Shown here piece by piece: positions 1 through 12,599 of a DNA stretch of 64,000 nt. Within the stretch, counting starts at the first letter, position 1; each line of letters starts with the position of its first letter. Source of the DNA: Sialis fuliginosa (taxonomy: Eukaryota > Arthropoda > Insecta > Megaloptera > Sialidae). Position numbers and translations under genes: made by a program. The notes under the pieces are model-generated. The model made no database searches and had not been told where the DNA came from. It saw only the letters and a list, made by a program, of their open reading frames with translations. The stretch is from the NCBI GenBank assembly GCA_961205875.1, contig OY540817.1, forward strand, positions 11,257,001 to 11,321,000. Reading direction: 5' to 3'.

Positions 1-455
1 ACTATTTTGCTCAAGAGTTTACAGTTTGTGCCAGTTCGAGAGGCATCGAACCGGACAAAGCGTTTTTTTTTGTTAGCGCCTACGATCACAAACCACACAC
101 ACAAAATTTAAATGTTAAATGTTATTTCTTGGCGGTTTGGACTCGTTTCGATAAATTTTAGAATAATATCCGGATGCCTGATTAAATTATATGGTTTCTT
201 AATGTAAGTCGCGTCTTCGGATAGTAATAAAAAGTCTGCAAAGTTTACATCGCACACAATGCAGATTCCGTCCTTTTATTATTAAATAAAAGGACCTCCT
301 TAATCCCATTAGCATCTTTAAATTTTATCTTAAATCGCTGTGAAGTAATTCTACCAATAAAACGGCCGTGTTGGGCACGCATATGATAGGTTTCCGTAGT
401 CATTACGATTTATAAGCAAGAGTTATTTCAATTTTTTTTATAAACTATTCTAGCT

Positions 456-1030
456 ACAGTGTTCGTTATAATTTTCATTGAAAGTACTAACTAAAAGCTA
501 CATTCTGGATTTTTTTAGATTTTTTGCATCGATAGTTTAGAAAGTAGAAGGGGGGAGGGGACGCTCTGATAACGACATTTAAATGCAAATATATCGTGAC
601 TGAAGGTTTAAAATCGAAAGGTCATATAACATTTTTGTTTCATTTTAGGAGACTTATCTAAAGATATTCCACTCAATGGGGTAAGAGAAAAAAAATTTAA
701 GTACAATTTTCAGTCTATGGGAGAGGGGTTCAAAATAATTGTGACAGTGTTCGTTATAATTTTCAGTGGAAGTACTAATTAAAAACTACATTCTCGAATT
801 TTTTCAGATTTTTTGAATAGATAGTTTAGAAATTAAGGGTGGGGGGGACGTTCTGATCATGACTTTGAACGCAAATATATCGTTACTGAAGGGTTAAAAT
901 CAAAATGTCATATAACATTTATAATGGATTAAGTGAATTTTTTTTTAATATACTTTTTAGTCTATGGAAAAGGGGTCCAAAAATTTTTTTTTTCAAAAAT
1001 CTTATAATTTCTGTTTCTGGGTTTTCAGTC
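456..1030 (+). repeat. Two tandem diverged copies of a ~288-bp unit
   Basis: The string ACAGTGTTCGTTATAATTTT begins at 456 and again at 744, a period of 288 bp. Both copies then share an AAGTACTAA/AAAACTACATTCT region, a G-rich run, AAATGCAAATATATCGT-like sequence, and AGTCTATGG…AGGGGT near the unit end. The copies are clearly diverged. This could be a local duplication of an old transposon piece; no coding sequence is evident. Confidence 0.7.
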
Positions 1031-2630
1031 TTCGTCCGTATACCAAATTTCATCTTAATCGGTCTAAAATTTTTGAGGACGGACGGACATGGCGAAACTA
1101 TAAGGTTTCCTAGTTTTCTACGGAAACCTAAAAAATGAAATACACCGATACAAATATAAATATTTGTTATTGAATGCAGATTCATAATATTTTAATTTGT
1201 ATTCATAACAACCTGCTCGTTTCCAATTACAAGCAGGAAGATAATTTAATTATATAATTAAATAAAAATGATAAAATAATAAGAATATATATAGGTAGAT
1301 AAGTGATGTAATATTCTTACATAGTAGGTAATTTGATAATGTAAAGTATACAATATTTTATTCAAGGTAACGTGTGCAATTTTTTTATTCCATATCATGT
1401 ATTATTAAACTGGTCTATGGGAAATATTAATAAACAACTTGTATAATACCTATTTACTTTATTAAGGAAACACCTGTTTAAATTTAGTTTTGTAAGTATT
1501 TTTATTTAAAATAAATGTTAATTTAATATTATTTGAACAAAACATACTGAGAAATCACAGTTATGCAGTTTTAATAATATATCGGTTTTTAATTATGTCT
1601 GTGCAATTTAGAAAAGTCTACTTATAGACATAGACTGCATTTGAAATGGGAACAAAAAGTGTACATCCGTATATGACAGAAATAACCCATCTTGCACATG
1701 GGGATGTAATGTTTCTTGTCGCTGAAATAAAAACTTGCACATATTTGCATAAATACTTGTAGACATACTTGGTTTTTAGAACCATTTTATACATCTATTT
1801 TATTTAAGAGCATCTGAGTTACTATGGATATATGACGTTACAGATTTTAAAACTGAACTTTCTGTTATAATACGCAGAATTAGTTAATTTGACCCAAATC
1901 AAAAATGGTCAAGAAATATGTTATTCGCGTGGAAAGAATATGATCCGCTGAAAAAATTATTTAGCGTTACATCTCTATCAAAATGGAGCCTCTATTAGCG
2001 ATGTTTTTTTGTCCGTCTGTCTGCAGCATAAATCAAAAACTACTGGATCGACCGAGTCGACATTTGTGACACGTATATCTAAATTTGGCAACAATATAAA
2101 GATTTTAAAAACAAAAACTATCTGTTGTGGCATATGAAAAATAGAAATTAATAGAAAGTCATAGTTAAAATTAACATTAAAATAATGATATTATCGATAC
2201 AATATTAAATGTAAAACTGAGGAAATTTTTCATATTGAAGTTTTATATACAACATAATCTTTCATACTTATGATACCAACATGTCGCGAAATTAAACTTT
2301 AAATTAAAAAATTGGTTATTTGTTGATCTGGAAATTATTATATTCCAATATAGAAGTAAATGTTTTTTAAAGAGAGTTTCGTGTTATAGAGGGTAACAGT
2401 TAGGTAACATCGATGGAGATACCATATTTAGTTTGCATAATAGAGGTTTTAGGGCTCGAAGGGAAGCGAACGGATTTTGATTTATCAAGATCCGACTTAT
2501 AAAAATTCTACTGTAATGTGTGTGTATTTTTTTTCATTCAAATAATTGTGTATTTTGTTTTAAATTAAATTTTTAAAATAGTTAACAAAATATATTAAAC
2601 AATTTCTACTTTACAGATTAAAGTTATAAA

Positions 2631-2659
2631 CCCTAGTAACACCGGGTCCAAAGCGCTAG
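2631..2659 (+). mobile_element. Helitron-like 3' end fragment (family A)
   Basis: The sequence GTAACACCGGGTCC followed by AAGCGCTAG and a T matches the 3' end of the family-A elements at 2992 and 58142. Only the terminal part is recognisable; the upstream sequence no longer resembles the family. Confidence 0.6.
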
Positions 2660-2991
2660 TGTATCTTTGTGTGTAAAATTGCCTACCTAAACTGTGTTAA
2701 TTAAAAAAAAAATTTAAGCCTGAAACTTTGAAACTAGTTCATGAAGAAAGTCCAGAAGAAATATAATAATGAATAACGATGAAGTTAGGTTAGGTGTAGA
2801 TAAAACATATTTCTGTTATGATAGTCGGTAAAGCCGGTTTTTAGTTTTGCATTTGCATGCTATATGTCACTACAACAAAGATATAAAACTTCTAATGCGG
2901 GTACATAAGTACAGACACCCATTTTTTTATAATTTTCTTGAGCATAATATAAAGAAAAATAAAAATGAATTAAAACTCTCAATTATTTAAA

Positions 2992-3756
2992 TCTATATAT
3001 ATAAAAATGAATGTTCGTTTGTGTGTGGCTTATAGACTCCGAAATTACTGAACCGATTTCAATGCGGTTTTCACCAATAGTCAGATAATTTTTACGAGCA
3101 GTATCGTGGATAATAATATTTTATGAAAATCTAAGATTTAACATCAAATGATTAAACAGAATCTTTTGCACAGCGTCTTTTGTTTCTATGATGTCAGAGC
3201 ATAGAACTGTCATTTATACAAAAACACAGTAGCTATGGAATATAAGACGCTGAAAACAATTACTATATGTGAATGTCAGTTTGAATCATGATACCTACAA
3301 ATATATGTATATCTTTCCACCATGAGTTTGAATGAAAAAATATGCATTTTACAATATAAATAAACGGATTTTTATAAATTACAATCAAGAACTTCCAAGA
3401 AAGGTAACCTATTTATTTATTTTTGATTTTCATACAAATTATAAGATAAAACCTGGTGTTTCCTGGAAGAAAATATAATTTCACACTTTCTACTGAAAGG
3501 ATTTTATTCCGGTTTTCATTAATGGATAGGTTAAGTTTAGGTGTATAATTTGTGGATATTTTGGGTAAATTTCATGAAGCCGGAAAAAACAATTTGTGGT
3601 GAACCGTGCGTTGTTAGCATGTTGGGTGGGCATGTTGGGTGGGCGTGTTGGGTGGACGTGTTGGGTGGGCATGTTGGGTAGGTATGTTGTGTGGGCATGA
3701 TTACTTTATGTTTAGTTAAATTAATATCTCCGGGTAACACCGGGCCAATGCGCTAG
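2992..3756 (+). mobile_element. Helitron-like non-autonomous element, family A copy 1
   Basis: It begins TCTATATATATAAAAATGAA and ends CGGGCCAATGCGCTAG. It lies exactly between an A (2991) and a T (3757), as expected for Helitrons, which insert into AT without target duplication. About ten bases before the CTAG end is a short hairpin of the form CCGG-GTAACA-CCGG, another Helitron hallmark. It has no Rep/helicase coding and so is a non-autonomous copy. Related copies lie at 11960-12599 (minus), 12600-12737 (minus), 20918-21118 and 58142-58853. It contains an expanded 13-bp minisatellite near its 3' end. Confidence 0.85.
3618..3695 (+). repeat. 13-bp minisatellite, six units, inside a Helitron
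   Basis: Six near-identical units of CATGTTGGGTGGG (variants CGTGTTGGGTGGA, CATGTTGGGTAGG and TATGTTGTGTGGG) run head to tail. The sibling Helitrons near 21060 and 58765 have only one or two units, so this copy expanded. The unit spacing of 13 bp and lack of spacers rule out a CRISPR array. Confidence 0.85.
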
Positions 3757-5459
3757 TATGTTATAAATACACAATAAAAACTATTCTAAACAACGCAATT
3801 TTGAGAAATTCTGTTACATTGTTTTGTTTCATAATAAATGTGTGTCAGGTTGGAATTTAAACCCATACTGTTTACCTGGTTCTTATCACTCATTATCAAT
3901 GAGTCACGACAGTGGATATAGTGTGTTGTTATCAAGCATTTCTTGCTCGTCGAAAGACTTAAAATTTTGTTAAAAAGATGTTTTATAAAATATGTAGTCC
4001 AAGAAACTACATTTTATTTCAATTCATATTATTGTAAATTGATTCTTCTTGCATGAACGTAGATAAAAATTTGCGTATGTGGTAATCCTTGGTCCTTTGC
4101 TATCTTGATACAAAAGAATATGTTTATTAGTAGTTTTAGCGTTGTTGAGACACAAATTTTTGCTTTAATGTATTGTTTGGTATGGTAGTGTACTATTGTT
4201 TCTTATATTTATTTATAAATTCTTTTTTATTGTATATTATCAAAATTACTATTATTATTGTAATAAGTATGTTTAGTGCTATTGTGTTTAATAAAGTAAT
4301 TAATATTAATAATATTTAATTGCTATATTATTGTATTTTATAGTGACTCTTTATATATGTGCAATTATAATTATATAGGTATTTCTTCTTCTTCTTCATG
4401 GGTTTTGTGTCAAGTGGATTTTCTCCTTATATAGGTATTTAATTTTATATTTTATTGTGAATGCAGCTTATATTAAACATCATCAAACAGTGGTGTAATT
4501 ATTTGTCTGCAAGCTTTACCCCCCACCCCGCTGGAAATTATTTTGTGGGCGCCCCTGAATCATAATAAATAAAATGACAGAAATTAAAAATCGTAATAAA
4601 TATTTGAGGTGAAAAACTGTAATATTCTATAATCAAACTAAACCAATTGTGACTGGGTGTTTTAATGTGTTAATGTGGGCTTTCAAAATATTCTTTCGAT
4701 AGTGGGAGTTACTTAAGTAATTTATAAAATTAATATAATATAATCTATACTTAAAGCCTGTGTTATATTTGTGAATTTCATGTTCGGTATTATAAACGAG
4801 CTAACCAAATTTGCAAGCACATTCAAATCAAATTCAACAGCACAACAATACTCCTAGCGCCACCAAGCGGCAAAAATAAATAGTTTTGGGTTTCTTTCAA
4901 ACGTAGAGAATACGTATATATATAGATTTCAATTCGCGTTCAAATGCAGTGTTTTTATTTGGAAATGTTTGTTTTAAAAACAGGGTAGATTAATCTGCAT
5001 AAAAAAACCATGTGTGTAGGTGTGTTGCCGTTAAGGCAGGTAAAATATTAGTCGAATTTCGGCCATAGGCGATACTATTTGTTAGCATTAAAAATAATGC
5101 ATACGTTTGCACAAATAAGAACTACGTAATACAGAATATAATAAAAATATTTTTGCTAAACAATTGTTTTTCGATAAAAATATTTATGACTGAGTTATCA
5201 GGAATTTTATTAACACCACTGCAATAACCTTGACAGATTATTGTAACACTTTAAAAAATGTGGTGATAAAAAAAAATTTATTAGATATTTTAATTAAATA
5301 TTTTATCAACTTTTTTGTTTTATTTTAAATCAACATTATTGTATTTATAAATATCTACTCGTAGTAATGTTTTATTTATATTAGCTGGCTCTTTCCGTAC
5401 AAAGAAAATATTTTTAATTTTTTGTGTTTATTTGTTCCGAATTGACATGAAAAGTCTAA

Positions 5460-5789
5460 TACCCGGTATTATAAAGAATTTTTGGCTGTAAATGTTAATT
5501 AGCTCCCAGCTAACGCTATCTACTAAGTACTAAGCATAAATGACAACTACTCACAGATGTAGCGAATGAAATCAAACATATAATCACCTCAACGCATGCA
5601 TATTAAATAGAAATCAGCGACTTAAAATAAGTGCTGCCAATTGTATAGCATTTACATTATTAGGTATACATTTATTACCACTGTTTTAAAATATCGCGCA
5701 ATTTCATAACAATTTAACACCTATCAGATAGCGTTAGCTGGAAGCTACTTTGCATTTGCAGCCAAGCAAGTTCTTTATAATACCGGGCA
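5460..5789. mobile_element. PIF/Harbinger-like MITE, copy 1
   Basis: The terminal inverted repeats are (TA/TG)CCCGGTATTATAAAGAA at the left and TTCTTTATAATACCGGGCA at the right. They are flanked by a perfect 3-bp duplication TAA (5457-5459 and 5790-5792). TWA duplications are typical of PIF/Harbinger. Subterminal inverted motifs AGCTAACGCTATCT and AGATAGCGTTAGCT lie just inside. There is no transposase. Confidence 0.85.
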
Positions 5790-7539
5790 TAAGACTCCAA
5801 AATTAGTTTAGGTTAAATGATAATTGATATACGGCAGGCCTGTATTAATGAAAATTTACAATTGTTTTTTTTTAATAAAATTATATAAACATGAACATTT
5901 AGTAAAAAAGTATGAATTAAAAAAAACATTGCAAGAGATTTGGGTTTTTTCACGACATAATGTTGGTGTAGTCGGGTGTGGTTTGAGCAAACAATAGTGG
6001 GTGTTATTTAGTACAAATTGTGTGAAAAGAATTACAGTAGAAGTTTTAATTTAATAGATATTTCACATACCTATGTACATTCTCAACTTCTTGCTGAAAT
6101 GTGTATGTTTAAAACAGTGGTCTTTAACCAGCGTTCTAATTGTAAAATTTTGAAACTATATCTGCATGGTATTAAATTTAAATGACAGTTGTATGGTTAT
6201 TATTTATTGTTTAAGTAGAAATCAGTAGTGATTGGAATGGATATGAATTTATTACTAGTCTAATATCTAAAAAGAAAATATTTGATTTTGGTATATTAAA
6301 TTCTTTATAATAAAGGGCAAAAGAATTTGTTTTGTATATGTTTCTTCTGATTCTTTATTATATGCTTTTTTAACAATTGCAGTGTTATCTAAAAATAACT
6401 TCGATATGACATCACAGACTTAATTGTATTCAAAATTTATATTAAAACTGTTATGAAAATACACTTCATTGTTTATTTTTTGTGAAAGCTGTTTTATTAT
6501 TTAGTTTTTAGCCTTTTCGAAGGATGTAATTATGTTTATTACCGATGTATAAACAAATGCATTGTGTGTTTGTTATATAATTTAAATATTATTTCTATGA
6601 AACAATGAAGTTTGTTGAATAATCAGAGATAAACAAAAAAATAAAAACCAATTGATTATTGTTATTTTCTAATAAAAAGTACTTAAACAAAAGGAGGGGG
6701 GGGGATTTCAGAGGAGCTGATATCAAATATAATTATAATATCTTTAAGTAGGTATAAATTGAACATAATAATTACTTTTACATATATTTTATAATAAAGC
6801 TATCATTTTTCCACCTCAATAGTCTGCAATAAATCAACTTTAAATTATAAATCCCATCAAAATCGGTTTAGTAGTTTTCATATCATGTCAGATTAAACAG
6901 ACAGATATGTATATATATGTACATAGGTACAATTCAAACTATCAAACTAGATTTTATTTATATTATCTATGGCTCCCAAGATATTTTGTTATAATATTTA
7001 TTACAAAATATAAAGAATTTGTTATATACCAGTAGTCTTTAAACTTTGTCGGCTCACGGAATCCTTAGAACTATAATTTTTTTTGATGAAATACTAATAG
7101 GATTAATTATAAAAACAGAAAACACATTATTTTGACTTGCGGAACCTCCAGAGAGGTACCGATGAACATAGTTTGAAGACCACTAGTGTAGACCAAACTA
7201 AACACTATCTGCAGGGTGTTAAATTAAAATGATGTATGGTATTCATAAATCGCTTATGTCAGTAGAAATTAATCAGCGATCTAAAAGCAGTGGCTATTAC
7301 TGTACACCATAGAAAACTTTATAACGGTTTGATGCATTGAAGGAATCGTTTGGTTTTTGTTTTTATATCGACTAAATTCTTTATGATTTATAGGTAAATT
7401 TATTTAACCTTTTTCTACAAAAATGATACCTTGATAAAACTGATCTCGATTCTAGTAAAATTTAATTAAAAAACATGTATGTAAAAAGTCACAACACAAA
7501 ACAATAACAACAAGTAATTAATTTGATACGTCGACACTT

Positions 7540-7720
7540 CCATTCACAATTACAACGTGCTCGCGCGTTAATACAACAATAATGCTTGCTGCAACGTCGC
7601 AACGGCACACGTTGCAACAGCGCGCGCGTTTAATTGTAACAACAATGGCGCCAAGGTGAAACCTCCTCGGCCGGTTCACACGGTCCTGTCCGAATTCCCA
7701 CGGACAGGTAAAACTGTGTC
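7540..7720. other. CpG-rich, apparently unique pocket
   Basis: Repeated CG-rich words (GCTCGCGCG, GCGCGCGCG, CCTCGGCCGG) and three ACAACAATG/CAACAATGG-like strings occur in an otherwise AT-rich intron. I could not match it to the repeat families in this window. The reading frames are short. It may be a regulatory element or an untranslated exon; no function can be assigned. Confidence 0.3.
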
Positions 7721-8163
7721 TTATGCAAATCGCGCGCTGTGTGTATTACTGTGTATGTATACACGTACAGTAGGTCTCTCTCTCTCTTTATGCATGTACC
7801 GCGTGTGTGGTGTGTATACTAGGAAATGAGCGATTATATATGTGAATAGGTATAATGTAGTCCAATTGAAATTACTGTTTTTGAATCTGATTTAGGGTTA
7901 TGTTAAATTAATGTCGTAGCATAAAACATAAAATACACGGTGTTCAAATGACGACTTTAAATAAAATGTTTTTGTAGACGAAATTTTTTTCATTGGGGTG
8001 ATTCTTCGGTATGTTTCGAGTGTTTTTCTATAAAAATTTTAAAAATCCATAGAGCAGTTTTGAAGGAAAAATTAAAAAACATATTTTTAGCAAATTTTTC
8101 AACATAAATTAATACATATTGTATGAATAACTAAATACAGAAGTATATATATTTTCGCACTTT

Positions 8164-8232
8164 GGTAATAAACCCGTCAGTCACAAAAACATTTAACCTT
8201 ACTCTTATAGCGGCCATAACTGGTGCCAGTAC
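8164..8232 (-). repeat. Fragment of the 49.0 kb interspersed repeat
   Basis: The string TTATAGCGGCCATAACTGG followed by TGCCAGTACCTTA is the reverse complement of the start of the repeat at 49013 (GGTACTGGCACCAGTTATGG…). Only the terminal ~70 bp is present. Confidence 0.7.
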
Positions 8233-8689
8233 CTTAATTATTTTTGTCAATAATTATTGTAATATTGTTGTTCAATAATTCTTAAAGTTTCTGTTTTACA
8301 AATTGTTGTTTTGAGCGATATATGATACGTATGCTAAATTGTAGAATTACTTCAGCTTGATTTATTATCGTTTTTAATTGTTCCAGTTTTATGTTTGCTT
8401 TATCTAAACGTACGTGAAATTATCTTTTACAAACATACTCATAAACATTAATTGTAAGTAAGTATAAGACGTAATAGTCGTACTATAATTTAGCTTTGGC
8501 ATTTATTCTTTGTTTTTACAGTGAAATGTAGAAGTGGTCGTCCAATTTTCATCCAAATTCGCGTATCACAAACTTTGATTTTTATAAAATTAAATCATTT
8601 CTCCAGACAGATATTTTGAAACACATTTGCTAGATAAAGAAATACTCTTCGTTTATAGTACTCATATGTATTTGTGCAATTCAATTATT

Positions 8690-8955
8690 ATATAATCTAT
8701 TGAACATTGTATAGGTAAATTTTATGGCAATAAATATTTGATATTCCAAATTTTAGTATTTAGATATTTTAAACTTGATATAAAATTAATTATTGAAATG
8801 GACGTATATTTGTGTTTTTATTGAAATATGTGTTATATAAAAGTTCCGCCCTAGAAAAAGATAACCCATGATGTTTGTCTTAATATTTTGAATCTATTGT
8901 AAACGATTCTGATCTTTACGGTGGCAGACGACTTCTGAAGCCCATAGTACCTACT
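8690..8955 (+). repeat. Interspersed repeat, copy 1 of 2 (pair at 28.9 kb)
   Basis: The region shares long stretches with 28905-29143 in the same orientation: ATGGCAATAAATATTTGATATTCC-like sequence, ATAAAATTAATTA…GAAATG, GCCCTAGAA…AGATAACC, and GTGGCAGACGACTTCTGAAG. No coding sequence or transposon ends were seen. Type unknown. Confidence 0.75.
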
Positions 8956-8975
8956 TTTATTTGTCATTTTTAGTA

Positions 8976-9425
8976 CAGTAAAAGCTCTTTATTCGCGGGG
9001 TATATGTTCCATAAATATACCGCGAATACAGAAACCGTCAATACGGAATGGTAATTTATATGGAATTATAGGGGATACGTTCCTAGGTGACAAAATAAAT
9101 AAACAAATACAATATAAAAAATCAATTTAATTGAAGTTTTTGACCATATTGATTAATTATTATCTTCAGGCTTAGGCAATGGTTTTAAGAATTTTGTAAT
9201 TTTTTCTTGCTTGGCAGTTTTTAAAAGCTCCTTCAATTCAGATATATTCAGCAGTGGAATTAGCAATTTGCCTCTTAAAAATAAGACTTCGTTCCATAGT
9301 ATGTACTGATTAGATCCGCGAATAAAGAAATCTTTAGCCGCAAATATAGGAATTGGGTCGCATTTTTTTAATCCGCGAATAGTGAAAACGCGAATGAAGG
9401 AAGCGCGAATAAGGAACTTTTACTG
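8976..9425 (-). mobile_element. Pogo/Tigger-like element, internally deleted (450 bp)
   Basis: The ends are CAGTAAAAGCTCTTTATTCG and …AATAAGGAACTTTTACTG, inverted repeats flanked by TA on both sides (8974-8975 and 9426-9427), as for Tc1/mariner-pogo transposons. Subterminal words built on ATTCGCGG/CCGCGAAT repeat in both orientations. On the minus strand it keeps the last ~50 codons of a transposase (separate entry). Confidence 0.85.
9153..9310 (-). pseudogene. Tigger/pogo transposase C-terminus (remnant)
   Basis: The minus-strand frame ending at the TTA complement stop (9153-9155) reads LLNISELKELLKTAKQEKIT, then KFLKPLPKPEDNN and a stop. The motif KQ-x-x-I-T-x-F-hydrophobic-K near the C-terminus is typical of Tigger/pogo-type transposases (family knowledge). 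It lies inside an element with pogo-like TIRs and TA flanks, which supports the call. The N-terminal DNA-binding and DDE catalytic parts are missing, so no active enzyme can be made. Confidence 0.65.
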
Positions 9426-10402
9426 TATTATTATTTTTCGTGCAATATTTTACGGAACACTAAACGACTGCCCGACTCGCATTGAACCGTTTTTTGTGGA
9501 TTTAATTAGGTGTATCTCTTTAGCTCCTGGGCAGTTAAATTATCTTTCCAACATCAAAGGATACGTTCCATTGTTAAAGATGAAACGGTTATTAGCTGAG
9601 CACAAGGGATGTTCAATTTACTTCTGCTGTGATTCAATTACTGCAAGCATTGCATTTGCAATGTTGTTGTACTTTACCCGTGTTTTGTATGTATTCAAAT
9701 TCTGTTTGATATCATCGCCTGTGGCGTGTTGTTCTTGGTGGTATATATATATATGTATCTGCGAGTGGAATTATTTCTGTTTGTCGAAACAATCGCGTGC
9801 AGTGGCGCTACGTGGAGGGAGGAAATGAGGTACGGGATTGATTACAGAGTGCTAGTTGCTTATCTGATTTTTTTGTATGTGGTATGGAATGGTAGGATAA
9901 GATTGGTTTGGGGGTTGAATACATTTTTTATCCATTTGAGAAAAAAATATTTAAAATTCAAATCATCTTTGTTAAAAATTGTCGTATTTTGAAGCTTGTA
10001 ATTTGTACTTGGCTTCGAAAACAAAAATGAATCAAACATTGCAATTATGTATTTTCTACGTTTATGCAAAACATTTGCGAGAGGGTTAGGATGATCATTG
10101 AAGCTATATAGAAAAGACACCATGCTCTCGTGTAAAATTTTGCTTTTTAATCATCTAATGGCCGTTATAAAGAAATTTAATACAATTTGTTGGCTTGTAA
10201 GAGAAAGTTTATTAATTATATTATGTAAAGTTTTGGAAAAAGGGATTCGTAAAACCTTACGTAGGGGAGAGGGGAAGAGTCAAAGCGTTATTTACATAGG
10301 GGTTCAAAATTTTGAAAATCATCTTTATGTAATTAATGGACGCTTCTTAAGCACTTTGAGCGAGGTATTAATTCTGTGATATTTATTTTGTAATATAGAG
10401 TA

Positions 10403-10622
10403 TATAAGGAGGTGAGTTTCAGAACTTTAAAAAATAATCGATTGGTTATTGGTAATGTCAGTTTTGAGCAAAAATATTTCAATCATATTATAATTGAGTG
10501 AGTTTTGCTCAAAACTGACATTACAATATGAAAGAATGCCAAAAATTCTTTCAAAATCCACTGTATCTAGATTAGTTTTTAAAAAGGAACGAACGAGTTT
10601 TGGAACTTGCCTCCTCATATAT
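10403..10622. mobile_element. Foldback MITE, copy 1 (~220 bp)
   Basis: The element is an almost complete palindrome. It starts TATAAGGAGGTGAGTTTC and ends GGAACTTGCCTCCTCATATA. Inside are TAATGTCAGTTTTGAGCAAAA and, in inverted orientation, TTTTGCTCAAAACTGACATTA. Sister copies are at 42055-42317 and 55244-55501. It has no coding capacity; the transcript would fold into a long hairpin. Confidence 0.85.
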
Positions 10623-10654
10623 ACAACTTTTATTGTTCATTTCTCTTTTAATAT

Positions 10655-10774
10655 CGTACCGCACATATGTTAAACTGTCAATAAACGTCATGCAACTGTC
10701 ATATATCTTTGACACCTCGTTTCAAAGTGTTTGTGAGGTAGGAACTTTTAGTTATTTCTTTATAATACCGAATG
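10655..10774 (+). mobile_element. Right half of a Harbinger-like MITE
   Basis: GTCAATAAACGTCATGCAACTGTCATAT… ending TTCTTTATAATACCGAATG, followed by TAA, resembles the right half of the copy at 16923-17254. The left half is missing or unrecognisable. Confidence 0.6.
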
Positions 10775-11959
10775 TAATTTGTACCTAGAGTTCTAACAAT
10801 ACGTTATTTTCACGAATGAAGCGGGGGCGATACTTGCTGATGACGGAATGCGCGGTGAGACGCGAAGGGCGGACGCTCGTTCCTCTCACAGGTACATTTA
10901 CAAGGTCATATCAGCACGTATCAGTTAGATTTGCCCATTGGAAATATTGAATCAAATGCGTAAATGCGTGACTGACTAATTGTTGTTTACAGATCCGTAC
11001 TCTCTAAAATTGAATTAGTTGGAGATCTCTAATTCATAGTGAATATTCACTAATTGAAATAGTTAAAAGTATACCACTACGAATTAGTGAACAATCACTT
11101 CTTTATTAAGCAATGACATAATCTAAGGTTTTTATTTTATTTATTTTTGATAAGAAAAACTGGAACAATCTAAAAAAACTTATTCATTATTTAATAAGCA
11201 TAAATAGTTAGACGCATGACAATAATATCTTAATCATCTATAACCTAACTTCAATGTCAGTTATGAATTAATGAAAAACGTTTATTAAAAACATACTAAA
11301 CATTATTTTTTGATAGATTTTTCAAGTTTTGTATAAATAAACTTACCTTATGTATTGTTAATGACTCACTCAATGTAGTTGATTCGTATACGTTGATAAA
11401 TCTAAGTAAGAATATATGCCGTAATGGTGCCACTTTTGATTTGAAATCGCTATTCTTTTAGTGAAATTTAAAATGACCAATTCAATTAGTGAAATAATGA
11501 CTTATTCGGTTTTTGAAAGATATGGATATTTATCTCTAGGAAATAATATTTTTAGATAGAGTATATAAGTAATAAGTAATTACTAGATGTGAATATAATT
11601 TTATAACGTTCCATAATACCTTATAAGGGGAGCAATGTTAAATTGATATAAAACACATGTTTTATGTTCAATTACTGTATACATAACAAAAATCTAATCT
11701 CGAGCTTATAAAATGTCTTTTATAATGAAGACAAATGCACAGTTTAATTCGTTCGTTAGAACCGGCTCCGTCAGATACAATCAAACAACTTGATATGGCA
11801 GTGAATGCATTTCAGAAATTATATTTAAAATGACAAGTAAATTTTAATGATTCCATTTTTTCTTATTAATTGCCTGTTATGTAATCAAATTTGTTAGTGA
11901 ATTATAGGAGCATTAAAAGTGTAATTGGTTGTTTAATTAACATTTATTTTTATTTTCGA

Positions 11960-12599
11960 CTAGCGCATTGGATCCGGTGTTACCGGTCTTAATATCCACA
12001 AAATCATAGTAACCGAAAATATTCTACATGCCCACCCGAATTGTTCTTTCCGACATCATTAAGTTACTGAGAAAATCATAAAAAAATTTCAAACTCCCAG
12101 AAAACACCCGTCTTAGAATTTGTATGAAAATCAAAAATAAATAAATAAATAGGTTAGCAACAATCATAATAATTAATTTCAATATTTTACCTTAAAATGT
12201 TTCTTTTATATTTCAGTTTTCAATCTATATATTTCAAAATATTTAATTGTTAACATGTCTTAAAATAATTGTTCGACAAAATATTTGAAAGAGACGTGAT
12301 CATAGTGACCTTTTAATAAAATGTTGAAACTGCAAATTATAAAATTCTGTATTCCATGGATACTATGTTTTTATATAAATGACAGTTGTATGCTGTGACA
12401 TCATGGAAACAAAACACAACTTGATAAAGTTTTTTTTAGTCTTTTGATGTTAAATCTTAGGTTTTAATAAAATATTAATAACCACGATACTGCTCAGAAA
12501 AGTAATTTAACTATTGGTGAAAATCCCATTGGAATCGGTTCAGTAATTCCCGAGTCTATAAGCTTCATACAAACGTACATTTATTTTTATATATAAAGA
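11960..12599 (-). mobile_element. Helitron-like element, family A copy 2 (reverse)
   Basis: Read on the minus strand it starts TCTTTATATATAAAAATAAA and ends GGATCCAATGCGCTAG, with host T after the CTAG (A at 11959 on the + strand). The body matches copy 1: the 'ACTGAACCGATTCC'-type segment and the ACATCAAAAGACTAAAAAAA-like segment. It abuts directly a second, internally deleted copy at 12600-12737. Confidence 0.85.

Noticed and set aside
3618..3695. CRISPR array
   Set aside because: The units are 13 bp with no spacers and the DNA is from a eukaryotic nuclear genome.
3490..3740. Two minus-strand frames rich in repeated Pro-Thr-Gln-His
   Set aside because: They are translations of the 13-bp Helitron minisatellite, not genes.
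9382..9828. Longest open frame in the window (148 codons, plus strand)
   Set aside because: It starts inside the Tigger-like element, has no domain pattern I recognise, and its composition (Cys/Phe/Tyr-rich) is that of random AT-rich DNA. No splice or promoter evidence.
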